64,000 nucleotides of DNA, taken from Pseudoalteromonas sp. T1lg23B (GTDB lineage: Bacteria; Pseudomonadota; Gammaproteobacteria; Enterobacterales; Alteromonadaceae). The stretch spans positions 1,472,962 to 1,536,961 of the forward strand of contig NZ_PQBZ01000034.1 in assembly GCF_002964665.1 (NCBI RefSeq), written 5' to 3'. Under the pieces are notes generated by a model, which saw only the letters and a program-made list of their open reading frames with translations, did not search any database and had not been told where the DNA came from. The translations under genes were made by a program, and so were the position numbers. Shown piece by piece: positions 8,553 to 18,212 of this stretch (positions within the stretch are counted from its first letter, which is position 1; every line of letters starts with the position of its first letter).

Positions 8553-11219
8553 TTATGCGTAAAGTGGGTTAGTTTTGGTCGTATCAATATCAAACTTTTT
8601 GATAGCTTCTACCACCACTGACTTCTCAACTTTGCCTTGCTTAACAAGCTCTGTTAGTGCTGCAACCACAACGTATCCAGCATTAACTTCAAAGTGACGA
8701 CGTAAGTTTTCACGGCTGTCTGAACGACCATAACCATCCGTACCAAGTACTCTGTAAGATACGCTTGGCATGAAAGCGCGTACTTGCTCAGCATAATTCT
8801 TCATGTAGTCTGTCGCGGCAATGGCTGGAGACTCACCAAGTACAGAAGTTATGTAAGGTACTTTCGCTTCCGACTCAGGATTTAGCATGTTGAAACGATC
8901 AGCATCTTGACCATCACGCGTTAATTCGTTGAATGACGTCACTGAGAATACATCAGAACCAACACCGTATTCTTCGCTTAGGATAACACCCGCTTTGCGC
9001 ACTTCATTTAGGATAGTGCCTGAACCTAATAGCTGAACGTGTGCTTTGTCTCCAGCATTACTTTCTAGCTTGTAGATACCCTTACGAATACCTTCTTCAG
9101 CGCCTTCTGGCATAGCTGGCTGATGATAGTTTTCGTTCATGAGCGTCAGGTAATAGAACACGTTCTCTTGTTCTGGACCATACATGCGACGAATACCGTC
9201 TTGCATGATCACAGCCACTTCATAACCGAATGTTGGGTCGTAAGAGATACAGTTAGGTACGGTACCCGCTTGAATGTGTGAGTGACCATCTTCGTGCTGT
9301 AGACCTTCACCATTGAGCGTTGTACGACCAGCAGTTGCACCAAGTAAGAAACCACGCGCCTGTTGATCGCCCGCCATCCAAGCCATGTCACCAACACGTT
9401 GGAAACCAAACATTGAATAGTAGATGTAGAACGGGATCATCGGTAAATCATTGGTGCTGTATGACGTTGCCGCAGCAACCCATGACGACATTGCACCTAA
9501 CTCGTTGATACCTTCTTGCAGTACCTGACCTGAGGTTGCTTCTTTGTAGTAAGAAACGATGTCACGGTCTTGTGGTGTATAGTTTTGGCCGTGCGGGTTG
9601 TAAATACCGATTTGACGGAATAAACCTTCCATACCAAACGTACGTGCTTCATCTGCAATGATTGGCACAATGTTTTGACCAATGTTCTTGTCTTTAAGTA
9701 ACACGTTCAATGCACGTACAAACGCCATAGTGGTTGAGATATCACGCTTTTGCTCTTGCAATAGTGGCTCAAACGCATCCACTTCAGGCAGTGTAAGTTC
9801 TCGAGTGAAATTCGGTAAACGCTGCGGTGTATAACCGTGTAGCGCCTTACGGCGAGCATGCAAGTATTCGTACTCTTTTGAACCTTCTTCAAGCTTCAAA
9901 TAAGGTAGATTAACTAGTTCGTCGTCAGCAACCAAGTCTTGCAGGCCAAGACGTGAACGTAGGTGTTCTACGTGTGTCATGTCCATTTTCTTAACTTGGT
10001 GAGCAATGTTCTTACCTTCCGCCGCTTCACCCATGCCATAACCTTTTACGGTTTTAGCTAAGATCACAGTTGGACGGTCTTTAGTTTCTTGCGCCGCTTT
10101 AAATGCCGCATAGAGCTTAGAAGGTTCGTGACCACCGCGCTTAAGTGCGAAGATTTCTTCGTCGGTCATATCTGCAACTAACGCTGCGGTCTCAGGATAA
10201 CGACCAAAGAAATGCTCACGTACGTACGCACCATCTTTTGCTTTGTAAGTTTGATAGTCACCATCGATGGTTTCGTTCATCAACTGAAGTAGCTTGCCTG
10301 TGGTGTCTTTCGCCAAAAGCTTATCCCAACCAGAGCCCCAAACTACCTTGATCACGTTCCAGCCAGCGCCTCTGAACAGACCTTCTAGCTCTTGAATGAT
10401 TTTACCGTTACCCATTACTGGGCCATCCAAGCGCTGTAAGTTACAGTTTATCAAGTAACATAAGTTGTCTAGCTTCTCACGTGCAGCAAATGAAATTGCG
10501 CCGCGTGATTCTGGCTCGTCCATTTCACCGTCACCTAAGAACGCGTATACACGCTGGTTCTTAGTGTCTTTTAAGCCACGTCCGTCTAAATACTTTAAGA
10601 AACGCGCTTGGTAAATAGAGGCGATTGGACCTAAGCCCATAGATACGGTCGGGAACTGCCAGAATTCAGGCATTAATTTAGGGTGTGGGTAAGATGAGAT
10701 ACCATTGCCATCTACTTCCTGACGGAAGTTATCTAACTGCTCTTCAGTTAGACGGCCTTCTAAAAATGCGCGAGCATAAATACCCGGTGAAATATGACCT
10801 TGGTAATACACTAAGTCACCACCGTCAACCTCGTTAGGTGCACGGAAAAAGTGATTGAAACACATTTCATAGAACGCTGCTGACGACTGGTAAGACGCCA
10901 TATGTCCGCCAAGTTCTAAATCTTTTTTTGACGCACGTAATACGATCATGATGGCATTCCAACGAATAATTGAACGAATACGACGTTCAATGTTTACATC
11001 ACCTGGATAAGCAGGCTCTTGGTTCGCTGGAATAGTATTCACATAGTTAGTAGTTGTGCCAGTTGGCATATCTACGCCTTCAAGACGTGCTTGCTCAAGA
11101 ACTTGCTCTAACAAGAACTGCGCGCGCTCAACACCTTCTTCTTTTACTACCGACTCAAGCGCTTGTAACCACTCTTGGGTTTCTAACGCGTCTACGTCAA
11201 ATTTATTGACTTCAGACAT
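8553..11219 (-). CDS. aceE: Pyruvate dehydrogenase E1 component (homodimeric type)
   Basis: This 888-residue thiamine diphosphate enzyme decarboxylates pyruvate and acetylates the lipoyl groups of AceF. The thiamine diphosphate signature starts at GDGEMDEPE and ends in NCNLQRLDGPV, and the protein has the full length of the E. coli enzyme (887). RRIRSIIRWNAIMIV near residue 90 is typical of the family. An AAGGAAAA ribosome site lies upstream of the ATG. It is the second gene of pdhR-aceE-aceF-lpd, 62 bases after pdhR, and should share the PdhR-controlled promoter upstream of pdhR. Confidence 0.98.
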   Translation of the reverse strand: MSEVNKFDVDALETQEWLQALESVVKEEGVERAQFLLEQVLEQARLEGVDMPTGTTTNYVNTIPANQEPAYPGDVNIERRIRSIIRWNAIMIVLRASKKDLELGGHMASYQSSAAFYEMCFNHFFRAPNEVDGGDLVYYQGHISPGIYARAFLEGRLTEEQLDNFRQEVDGNGISSYPHPKLMPEFWQFPTVSMGLGPIASIYQARFLKYLDGRGLKDTKNQRVYAFLGDGEMDEPESRGAISFAAREKLDNLCYLINCNLQRLDGPVMGNGKIIQELEGLFRGAGWNVIKVVWGSGWDKLLAKDTTGKLLQLMNETIDGDYQTYKAKDGAYVREHFFGRYPETAALVADMTDEEIFALKRGGHEPSKLYAAFKAAQETKDRPTVILAKTVKGYGMGEAAEGKNIAHQVKKMDMTHVEHLRSRLGLQDLVADDELVNLPYLKLEEGSKEYEYLHARRKALHGYTPQRLPNFTRELTLPEVDAFEPLLQEQKRDISTTMAFVRALNVLLKDKNIGQNIVPIIADEARTFGMEGLFRQIGIYNPHGQNYTPQDRDIVSYYKEATSGQVLQEGINELGAMSSWVAAATSYSTNDLPMIPFYIYYSMFGFQRVGDMAWMAGDQQARGFLLGATAGRTTLNGEGLQHEDGHSHIQAGTVPNCISYDPTFGYEVAVIMQDGIRRMYGPEQENVFYYLTLMNENYHQPAMPEGAEEGIRKGIYKLESNAGDKAHVQLLGSGTILNEVRKAGVILSEEYGVGSDVFSVTSFNELTRDGQDADRFNMLNPESEAKVPYITSVLGESPAIAATDYMKNYAEQVRAFMPSVSYRVLGTDGYGRSDSRENLRRHFEVNAGYVVVAALTELVKQGKVEKSVVVEAIKKFDIDTTKTNPLYA

Positions 11220-11281
11220 ATGGAATTTTCCTTATGTTTAAAATACGAATTTATTATTCAGTCTTAATGTGATCAGCACGC

Positions 11282-12031
11282 TTACTGCTGCTTTGTTCGT
11301 CTCAAGCTACGCTCAATGCGCGAACGCTCTTTGCCCGCTTCAAGTAATGCTTCTTCAATAAACGCTAAGTGCGCGTTACTGGCTAGCCGAGCTTGCTCTG
11401 GATTGCCATTAATAACAGCCTCCAACAACACTCTTCTATGTTCAGCCAGTTGCTCACTTACTTCCGACTTTTGCACCAATACCGTTAAGTTCTGCAATAC
11501 GTTCTGTTCGAGTAACGATTGCATACCACGTACTAAATGCAACAACACCACGTTATGCGAGGCTTCCGCCACCGCAAAGTGAAACGCATTGATAGCTGCG
11601 GCGGTTTGGGCTAGATCCCCTTGCACCTGCGCGATATTATCAAAGCTATTTTGTACCTTCTCAAAATCTGTATCGGTACCACGTAGCGCTGCGTAATAAG
11701 CGGCGATACCTTCAAGCGCATGACGAAACTCTAGTAAATCAAACTGTGATTCTGGGTGCTTGCTGATCAAGTCAAATAATGGATCAGTCAGCCCCTCTTC
11801 CAATTGATTTTTAACGTAAGTTCCCCCACCTTGACGGCGTGTTACTAAACCCTTTGCTTCAAGTTTTTGTATTGCCTCGCGCAATGAGGGTCTTGAGACT
11901 TCAAATTGCTTAGCAAGCTCGCGCTCAGGTGGCAACTTTTCTCCTGGCATCAAAGAGCCCTCAAGGATCATATTCTCGAGCTGCTCTAAAATAACATCGG
12001 ATAACTTCGCTGCTTTTATCTTTAAAGACAT
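11282..12031 (-). CDS. pdhR: GntR-family pyruvate-sensing repressor
   Basis: This 249-residue GntR regulator of the FadR subfamily has an N-terminal winged helix (about 10-75: [20 protein letters not shown], then [13 protein letters not shown]) and an all-helical effector domain. In E. coli PdhR represses its own operon and is released by pyruvate. The leading position in the aceEF-lpd operon and an upstream site matching the E. coli operator at 14 of 15 positions support the same role. In this subfamily LldR and FadR are the nearest alternatives; the gene order decides. Confidence 0.95.
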   Translation of the reverse strand: MSLKIKAAKLSDVILEQLENMILEGSLMPGEKLPPERELAKQFEVSRPSLREAIQKLEAKGLVTRRQGGGTYVKNQLEEGLTDPLFDLISKHPESQFDLLEFRHALEGIAAYYAALRGTDTDFEKVQNSFDNIAQVQGDLAQTAAAINAFHFAVAEASHNVVLLHLVRGMQSLLEQNVLQNLTVLVQKSEVSEQLAEHRRVLLEAVINGNPEQARLASNAHLAFIEEALLEAGKERSRIERSLRRTKQQ

Positions 12032-12108
12032 TGATCTAACGCCGAATTTCAGTGTACAGCTAACCTCAACTGAATGTGATTAGCCGATCCATTAAAACCA
12101 AAAGGTAA

Positions 12109-12162
12109 ATTGGTCATACCAAATTTGCACAATACGTTACCAAAATCAATGAACACTGTCAA
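12109..12162 (-). promoter_or_regulatory. pdh operon promoter with PdhR operator
   Basis: On the minus strand a perfect -35 TTGACA (12157-12162) lies 17 bases from a -10 TAACGT (12134-12139). Just downstream, at 12109-12123, is a dyad reading ATTGGT-CAT-ACCAAA on the plus strand. This matches the E. coli PdhR consensus ATTGGTnnnACCAAT at all but the last base. It overlaps the likely start site, so bound PdhR would block initiation: simple autorepression relieved by pyruvate. Confidence 0.8.
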
Positions 12163-12591
12163 AAATCTGCGTATAAATACCACTGAAAGTGCGCAGTTGA
12201 AGTCTAAACTTTATACAAAAATATCGAATTGCATAGGTTTATAAAAAAGGTCTGACCAGTTGAATGTGGATTAAAATCTTTTCCAACAAGTACGCTTCAG
12301 TTGCAACGAAATAAATCAATTAGCAACTTTAAACATGTACAACAGCACCGAACCTGTTTTCAATACTTGTTTGAAATGTGTTCCATGCCTAATGATAAGA
12401 CTAAACTCGCTGAGTACTTTTAGCTTTCCCGCTACTCCTTCATCAAGGCTTGTTCTACAAACGTTAATAGCCCTAAAAGCTTTTTTCACTAATAAGGGAT
12501 ATGAAACTTACCTACATTTAGTGCATTGATTTGTATTAACCAACGTGCTTTTATAGTGGTGGATAAACCAACAATATAAAAGGATATTTAT
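12163..12591. other. Intergenic region between pdhR promoter and secreted-protein gene
   Basis: Apart from the FadR-like site at 12245-12261 I see no gene here. A 64-codon open frame at 12335-12529 has no ribosome site and no protein-like pattern. A -10-like TATAGT near 12552 may serve the downstream gene, and AAAAGGA at 12579-12585 is its ribosome site. Confidence 0.5.
12245..12261. promoter_or_regulatory. FadR-like operator
   Basis: The minus strand reads AACTGGTCAGACCTTTT. It contains the TGGTCnGACC core of the fatty-acid regulator FadR, and only the last few bases spoil full symmetry. It lies between the pdh promoter and the secreted-protein gene, so either could be its target. A second PdhR-family site is an alternative, since the two consensus sequences are related. 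Confidence 0.4.
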
Positions 12592-13950
12592 ATGAAATTA
12601 TCTACAATAGCTCTATCTATTGTTCCATTCGCGTTTCTATCTAGTGCACATGCTCTGGAACATAATTTAACCGAAGCTGGAAAAGTTAAGTTACATTCAG
12701 CTAAACAAAACATGCTCAATCCCACTCAACCAAAGCTCGCCCAAAACACACATCGCCAACTTGACTTTTCCTCACAAGAAACCACCACTGAAAGTATTAC
12801 ACCTGTATGCCCAACGCTTTCAACAGGTAATCTGTATACACTTAGTGGTGCATCTGCTGGCAATACGATTTGTTACCATTTCGAGATAACAGAACGAAGT
12901 AAAACAACCGCTCTGTTGGTTGGACAGACAGGTGCCTCAAATATTGACTTGAGTGTACTCAAACATAATTCAGACGATACGTTTGCTTTACTTGGCACCA
13001 GTGCCAACCCAGGCACCGATGACGAAGTCGTCGTCGCACTAACTGAACCAGGCCATTATTACTGGTATATGGAAGTAAAAGAGTCAGATGGTTCTGCATT
13101 TAACTTTGGTGCAGCGGTAGCTACACAACTGGATGAATATGAATTTAATGATACAGTTGCAACCGCGACGATGTTATCGACAGGTCAAAACGTTATCCAA
13201 GGTAATATGGACAGTGCAACTGATATCGATATGTATCAATTCACAGCTGTTAATGGCCAAAACCTTGCCTTACGTTTAAAGGATAACAGCTCAGATGAAT
13301 ATATTTTTGAAGTATACAATAATGGTTGGGTACCTTTAGCAGCAAACAAAATACATCCAATTTCTGGTTTACAAGAAAACCACACTATTACCCTTAGAGT
13401 TAGGGCCAACACTGCGTTGCCGGTAAATACCAATAACCAGTACACTTTATCCGTACAGTCTGTTGTCGCGTCATTCACCAGTCACAAAATCTCTGGTGAG
13501 GCAAATGTGATACGCATTCCATATTCTGCTTTTAGCGACCCTTATCTAACAACTCAAGCGTACAGAAACCTTAACTGGTCATTGACGTTGAATGACTCAA
13601 CTGGCGCACCTATCGAAAGTGCCAGCGCTAAATTAGTGCTAGCTGATACCGACGGCACGACTGATTATGTACAAACATCTGATGCCAATGGCAGAATATC
13701 AAATAGCATCAACTTAGGAACCTGTTCACCACAGGTGACTAATATAGAGCACACCCAGTATAGCTTAGGATACAAAAATACTTGGCATTCTGATGTGGAA
13801 GTCAAAGGCTGGAGGCTTGAAATAGAGACCAACTTGGACAGTGATAACGATGGGATCATTGACAAAATTGGTATTGGTGGAGAAAACGTACCATGGGTCT
13901 ATCTAGGCCATATTTGCGACCAAGACCTAGTTTCCAGTGAGAAATCTTAA
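12592..13950 (+). CDS. Secreted protein with pre-peptidase C-terminal (PPC)-like domains
   Basis: The 452-residue product starts with a clear Sec signal peptide (MKLSTIALSIVPFAFLSSAHA, cleaved near residue 21). Two beta-rich segments look like PPC domains: about 75-165, with GHYYWYMEV, and about 175-285, starting DEYEFNDTVATATML and including DIDMYQF. PPC domains usually sit beside secreted proteases and are removed during export, but I find no protease domain here. The C-terminal part (about 310-450) is beta-rich, with an ATP-free Ig-like look and a short DSDNDG calcium-loop-like stretch. It stands alone between the pdh operon and an unknown gene. The function is not known; the secreted location is confident. 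Confidence 0.8.
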   Translation: MKLSTIALSIVPFAFLSSAHALEHNLTEAGKVKLHSAKQNMLNPTQPKLAQNTHRQLDFSSQETTTESITPVCPTLSTGNLYTLSGASAGNTICYHFEITERSKTTALLVGQTGASNIDLSVLKHNSDDTFALLGTSANPGTDDEVVVALTEPGHYYWYMEVKESDGSAFNFGAAVATQLDEYEFNDTVATATMLSTGQNVIQGNMDSATDIDMYQFTAVNGQNLALRLKDNSSDEYIFEVYNNGWVPLAANKIHPISGLQENHTITLRVRANTALPVNTNNQYTLSVQSVVASFTSHKISGEANVIRIPYSAFSDPYLTTQAYRNLNWSLTLNDSTGAPIESASAKLVLADTDGTTDYVQTSDANGRISNSINLGTCSPQVTNIEHTQYSLGYKNTWHSDVEVKGWRLEIETNLDSDNDGIIDKIGIGGENVPWVYLGHICDQDLVSSEKS

Positions 13951-13957
13951 CTAAGTG

Positions 13958-13982
13958 AAGTCAGGCCTAGGCCTGACTTTTT
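13958..13982 (+). terminator. Bidirectional terminator
   Basis: AAGTCAGGCC (13958-13967) and GGCCTGACTT (13970-13979) form a perfect 10-base stem with a TA loop and a T run after it. It separates two convergent genes and slightly overlaps the stop of the downstream minus-strand gene. Confidence 0.8.
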
Positions 13983-14718
13983 ACGCTGCGTATGTTGCTT
14001 GAGCTTTGCCGCTTAACTGTTTAGACATATTATCAATGAAGCCAAACATATTTAAGTTATTGCCGATACGCGCGCTGACTTCATCTTCTTTGGTTTGCTC
14101 TTTCATCAAGGATCTCATGTCGATTATTTCTGCAAAATTCTCGTTATTCACATCATACTTTCCCCAGTATTGACTGGTTCCTTGCTCGCTTGGTCCACGT
14201 TCAAGTTCTGTATACTTCAAGAAGTTATCTTTAACGTCATTTGCTAGCTGTACGAGCTTTTCGTTTGCATTCAACTTGTCTTCCAAATAGCTGACTTCAT
14301 CCGCACTTAGCTGACCAGAGACCTTAATCGCTCCTTCTTCATCAACTGAGAATGCCCAGTCTTTTTCAGCAAGTTGCGGGTTACTGCTGGCCAGCTCACT
14401 CATAAACTGGTTGTATTCCCCTGCCAATTCATCCGCTGCTTTATACATATCACCATTGAAGTAGAGCTGGTGATAGGCCTCATTGAGTCTCGCACTTGTC
14501 TGCTCTGGTTCTTCTATAAGTTGCTGAGCTTCTCCAAGAACAATAGGACGACTATAAGTGGGGTCTGGAATCTGCTCTTTTGCACCGTGGTAAGTATCAG
14601 CGGCTAATTTAAGATCACTGTTTTGCACAGTGGCCGTATTTTCCTGCTTAATCGATTTTGAGGGGCCCTTATTCGCTAAAGCCCCCATCTCAATCAGTTG
14701 ATTGGCATTAACTTTCAT
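13981..14718 (-). CDS. Hypothetical protein, acidic and helical
   Basis: I do not recognise this 245-residue protein. It has no signal peptide or membrane segment, is acidic, and is predicted by eye to be mostly helical from about residue 60 onward, with a low-complexity N-terminus rich in Lys, Gln and Thr. AAGGATA precedes the ATG at a slightly long distance. It faces the secreted protein across a terminator and lies beside serB, with no clear operon partner. The length and regular codon use argue that it is real. Confidence 0.7.
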   Translation of the reverse strand: MKVNANQLIEMGALANKGPSKSIKQENTATVQNSDLKLAADTYHGAKEQIPDPTYSRPIVLGEAQQLIEEPEQTSARLNEAYHQLYFNGDMYKAADELAGEYNQFMSELASSNPQLAEKDWAFSVDEEGAIKVSGQLSADEVSYLEDKLNANEKLVQLANDVKDNFLKYTELERGPSEQGTSQYWGKYDVNNENFAEIIDMRSLMKEQTKEDEVSARIGNNLNMFGFIDNMSKQLSGKAQATYAA

Positions 14719-14858
14719 AAAAAAATATCCTTTTCTTAATGAACTTATATAAGTTATCGGTCAGACTGTCTTGAAGTTTAGCTTAAACTCTTATTTACAT
14801 AAAATATTCACTTAATTTACCTAATATATGTTCTATCTTCTCAACTCCTATTACCCAT

Positions 14859-15881
14859 TTAAAGCGGAATAGACAACAAATATAGCACTTGCAGCAATGA
14901 ACCTTTACAAACCGCCGCATCTGCTTGAGCAACAACCTTAGGTTTTCCGTGTACGGCTATCCCTGTCCCCGCTTGCGCCATCATAAGCAGGTCATTCGCG
15001 CCATCGCCCATCGCCACTGTTTGTGATTGGTCTAAACCATATTTTTGCGTCAGCATACTTAAGATGTCAGCCTTTTTCTGAGCATCAACCACCTCACCTA
15101 GCACCTTGCCTGTTAAACGTTCATCAGCGATTTCAAGTTCATTCGCGTAGCAGCCATCTAACTGTAATGGCGCTAACAACGCCTCTGCAAACCAGGTAAA
15201 ACCACCTGACGCTATGTATAAATGCCAGCCATGCTGTTTTAAATGAGCACATAAAGCTTCTATGCCATCCATCAGGGGCAAGTTATTCTTTAACTCCTTG
15301 ATTAAGCTTAGCTCTACACCCGCAAGCTTACTCACGCGTTGATGCAAACTATCGCTAAATGCTAACTGCCCAGCCATGGCCTGAGCCGTTACTTTTGCGA
15401 CGTCATCATACACATTTGCTAAACGAGCAATTTCATCGATACACTCAATCTCAATAGCGGTAGAGTCCATATCCATTACCAGTAACCCTGCTTGTGACAA
15501 AGTTGCTGGTTTGGCCAAAATAGCGGTTTGTAGCGACAATGAATGGGCCGCCTCTCTGAGTTGTTGTTTTAGTTGCTCGGTTACCTCAGGTACATAGTGG
15601 CTTGCAACGTACATGACCATTGCTTCTGGTAATGCAGGATGTGGGTGATATTGGCAGATAGCACTCACCGGTAAATCCGAGTCGTGTAAAAATGCCAAGA
15701 AGTTTTGTAATTTAGCCGTCGTCAGCTGTTCGCCAAACAAGGTGATAAACACGCCTTGCTCACTGTCAGGAGCCATTTCGCTTAGTAAGCACTGCGCACT
15801 TTCAATTCGGTACCATTTTGCTAAAGTGAAGATATGAGATAAATCATGATCAGGTAATTGCACAAGGCTAGAGGTTGGCAT
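14859..15881 (-). CDS. serB: Phosphoserine phosphatase
   Basis: This HAD-family enzyme removes phosphate from phosphoserine in the last step of serine synthesis. The catalytic motif LLVMDMDSTAIEIECIDEIA holds the nucleophile aspartate, and the magnesium-binding motif GDGANDLLMMAQAG is near the C-terminus. The N-terminal 125 residues form the regulatory ACT-like extension of long SerB proteins. The open frame extends to 15920, but I chose the ATG at 15881 because an AGGAG ribosome site lies just upstream of it and none serves the earlier ATG. The divergent neighbour is ytjB, as in E. coli. Confidence 0.95.
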   Translation of the reverse strand: MPTSSLVQLPDHDLSHIFTLAKWYRIESAQCLLSEMAPDSEQGVFITLFGEQLTTAKLQNFLAFLHDSDLPVSAICQYHPHPALPEAMVMYVASHYVPEVTEQLKQQLREAAHSLSLQTAILAKPATLSQAGLLVMDMDSTAIEIECIDEIARLANVYDDVAKVTAQAMAGQLAFSDSLHQRVSKLAGVELSLIKELKNNLPLMDGIEALCAHLKQHGWHLYIASGGFTWFAEALLAPLQLDGCYANELEIADERLTGKVLGEVVDAQKKADILSMLTQKYGLDQSQTVAMGDGANDLLMMAQAGTGIAVHGKPKVVAQADAAVCKGSLLQVLYLLSIPL

Positions 15882-15956
15882 ACATAAGCTCCTAAGTAAC
15901 AGACTCGCCCTTTTTAACATCTATCAATGATACTGTCAGCAACCAACATAGGTAAT

Positions 15957-16574
15957 ATGAAAAATACACAAGCAATTGATTTATTAAAGTCTTCACGTGG
16001 CCGCCGATTAATACGTTTGATGGTTGCTGCGGCTTGCTTTATTACTCTAACCTGGCTTGCCTTTAACACCAGCTTTCAATCACACCAGTTATTATACAAA
16101 CAAGCTGATATGAACGCGCGAAGTCTGGCTCATCAACTGGCTCTTAATGCCGCCAAGCCACTTTTGAACGATGACTTACCTTTATTGGAACAGCTATGTC
16201 AACATCTAGAAAGTGATACGAATGTACTCAGTATCGCCATTTATAACAACACCGGAGAGCTGGTTGTAGCAGGTAAAGGCTTTACACAAAGCGATAATAT
16301 TTACGGTTTACCACAAGAGCTTCCAGGCATCAGTAAACTCAAAACGTCGGTAGTAGAGCCAATCACTGACAATGACAGGCCGCTGGGATTTGTTACCATG
16401 GTCTACTTAACCCAATCTGCGATGAGTCAAAGCCACTATCATTTTCACGAACTAGGCCGGATGGTACTGCTTATGTTGCTTATCACTGGCGTATTTACGT
16501 GGCAAATTGGTCGTGCTTTGAAAGGATGGGAAGTAAAACGTCAAATTCGAAAAAGCGTACGAGATGATAAATAA
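15957..16574 (+). CDS. ytjB: YtjB/SMP-type membrane protein
   Basis: The 205-residue protein has two membrane segments (about 18-37 and 162-181) bracketing a periplasmic domain, as in the E. coli protein YtjB (once called Smp), which is also divergent from serB. The ATG at 15957 follows TAGG and opens MKNTQAIDLLKSSRGRR; an ATG 30 bases upstream would crowd the serB promoter. The biochemical role of the family is not established. Its 3' end overlaps the convergent tatD-type gene by 34 bases. Confidence 0.85.
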   Translation: MKNTQAIDLLKSSRGRRLIRLMVAAACFITLTWLAFNTSFQSHQLLYKQADMNARSLAHQLALNAAKPLLNDDLPLLEQLCQHLESDTNVLSIAIYNNTGELVVAGKGFTQSDNIYGLPQELPGISKLKTSVVEPITDNDRPLGFVTMVYLTQSAMSQSHYHFHELGRMVLLMLLITGVFTWQIGRALKGWEVKRQIRKSVRDDK

Positions 16575-17311
16575 AGCTGCTGTGCAATTTCTTTTGGGCT
16601 CTCACTACGAAGTTGACATAAACACGCAAATACATCCAGCAAACGTTTTGGTTCATTGACCTTGCCTTGATGGCCTGACAACGGCATAGAAGGTGCGTCA
16701 GTTTCAAGTAGTAAGCTATCCAAAGGCACCTGACTGCATACCTGTCTGGTTTTGCTTGCCCGTTCATAACTTATAGTACCGCCAACCCCAAGCTTAAAAC
16801 CTTGTTTAAGGTAATATTCTGCTTGTTGTAAAGACCCTGAAAAAGCATGGATCACCCCTCCAAACTCTGGCGGTGTTTGCTTGAAAGCTTGTGCAATTAA
16901 GTGATGACTTTGTCGATGGTGCACAATCAAGGGCAACTGCAGCGCATTACTGAGCTTTATATGTTCAGCAAAAATTGCTTGTTGCCAGTGTAGTTGTGGA
17001 CATGTGCCATCTATGCCGCACTCCCCGATGGCGACCAAATGCTGTTTATTTTCTCTGGCGAATGTCATAAATCGACGTACCGCTTCATCAGTGTGTTGGT
17101 CGATAAAATACGGATGTAACCCTGCTGAGATTCTACACTGGGGGTAACGCTTTGAGAATGCCAATAAGGATTCACTCTGGCTCACAGTTATGCCCGGCAC
17201 AATAAAATATCTGACGCCTAACACCTGTGCATGGGCCATTTGGCGCTCAAGATCAGACTTAAACTCTGCAAAGTCTAAGTGGCAATGACTGTCGATGAAT
17301 TCCATAGTCAC
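16541..17311 (-). CDS. TatD-family metal-dependent hydrolase (probable DNase)
   Basis: The 256-residue TIM-barrel protein belongs to the TatD family of metal-dependent deoxyribonucleases. The N-terminal metal motif is IDSHCHLDF, followed by the barrel motifs AIGECGID (Glu ligand), LIVHHRQSHH (His ligands), IHAFSGS and LLETDAPSMP (Asp ligand). It is most like the YjjV branch, which also lies near serB in other gammas. It is a single gene, with its start 79 bases from the pdxH stop. The exact substrate is not visible. Confidence 0.9.
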   Translation of the reverse strand: MTMEFIDSHCHLDFAEFKSDLERQMAHAQVLGVRYFIVPGITVSQSESLLAFSKRYPQCRISAGLHPYFIDQHTDEAVRRFMTFARENKQHLVAIGECGIDGTCPQLHWQQAIFAEHIKLSNALQLPLIVHHRQSHHLIAQAFKQTPPEFGGVIHAFSGSLQQAEYYLKQGFKLGVGGTISYERASKTRQVCSQVPLDSLLLETDAPSMPLSGHQGKVNEPKRLLDVFACLCQLRSESPKEIAQQLYLSSRTLFRI

Positions 17312-17390
17312 CTTAATGGCTGCGCATTATGAAGATAAGTATAAATGGCTTTGAGTTGTAAGGCAGCACACGCTGGCTGCCTTAAGTTAC

Positions 17391-18029
17391 CTAAGGATTG
17401 AGTCTGCTGATATCCCAACTACCATCGCTTTGTTTGGTATACATAAAGCGATCATGTAAACGATGTTCACCACCTTGCCAAAATTCAACTTTAGAGGGCT
17501 CAACACAATACCCTCCCCAAAAGTCTGGTAACGGGATCTCACCTTTTGAGAATTTGGCCTTCATACTGAGAAAGGTTTCCATTAGCGCCTTACGTGAAGA
17601 AACAGGACGCGATTGCTGTGATGCCCAAGCAGCAAGTTGGCTCTCCGCTGGGCGGGACAAAAAGTACTTAGCAACTGCGGCCGTTGATAGCGGTTTAGCT
17701 TCGCCATACACAATAACCTGACGCTCAATTTCATGCCAAGGAAAATGTAGGCAGACCTTATTGTTACCTTTTATCTCTTGCGCTTTGCGAGAGCCCGTAT
17801 TAGTAAAGAAGACAAAGCCATTGTCATCTAAGTGTTTCAATAATACGATGCGTTGTGATGGCTGGCCATGCTCATCTACCGTAGCCACCACCATAGCCGT
17901 TGGATCAGCAAATTTTGCCTCAACGGCTTGTTGCAACCAAGATTCAAACTGCAAAATAGGGGTCTGTGCCAGCATGTCTCGACGCAGGCCACCTTTGCTG
18001 TATTCGCGACGAATATCTTCAAGCTTCAT
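17391..18029 (-). CDS. pdxH: Pyridoxamine 5'-phosphate oxidase
   Basis: This FMN enzyme of 212 residues oxidises pyridoxine or pyridoxamine phosphate to pyridoxal phosphate. Family signatures are [20 protein letters not shown] for FMN binding, [13 protein letters not shown], and the C-terminal [13 protein letters not shown] followed by the terminal RLNP. The length equals the E. coli enzyme closely. It is transcribed after prfC but separated from it by a terminator, so it is probably its own unit. Confidence 0.96.
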   Translation of the reverse strand: MKLEDIRREYSKGGLRRDMLAQTPILQFESWLQQAVEAKFADPTAMVVATVDEHGQPSQRIVLLKHLDDNGFVFFTNTGSRKAQEIKGNNKVCLHFPWHEIERQVIVYGEAKPLSTAAVAKYFLSRPAESQLAAWASQQSRPVSSRKALMETFLSMKAKFSKGEIPLPDFWGGYCVEPSKVEFWQGGEHRLHDRFMYTKQSDGSWDISRLNP

Positions 18030-18044
18030 GATTTTTCCTTACAA

Positions 18045-18103
18045 AAAAGCCGCACTAAACAAGGTTCTATGCGGCTTTTAGATTAGCACCTATGCGGTGC
18101 TAA
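18045..18103 (-). terminator. Terminator and second hairpin after prfC
   Basis: AAAAGCCGCA (18045-18054) pairs with TGCGGCTTTT (18070-18079) across a 15-base loop, with T runs for the minus strand. Before it in transcription order, TTAGCACC and GGTGCTAA (18083-18103) form a second 8-base stem. Together they separate prfC from pdxH. Confidence 0.65.
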
Positions 18104-18212
18104 GTAACTAAGCGAATGCGAATTTACCTGCGGTGAGTCGCCCACTTCAGCTTGATTAGCAACGGCTAAACGGGCCGAAAAAACTCAGAGCTGTTATTTC
18201 TAGCCAAGCGCC

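Noticed and set aside
12335..12529. 64-codon open frame ahead of the secreted-protein gene
   Set aside because: No ribosome site, odd composition, and no resemblance to a protein; left as intergenic.
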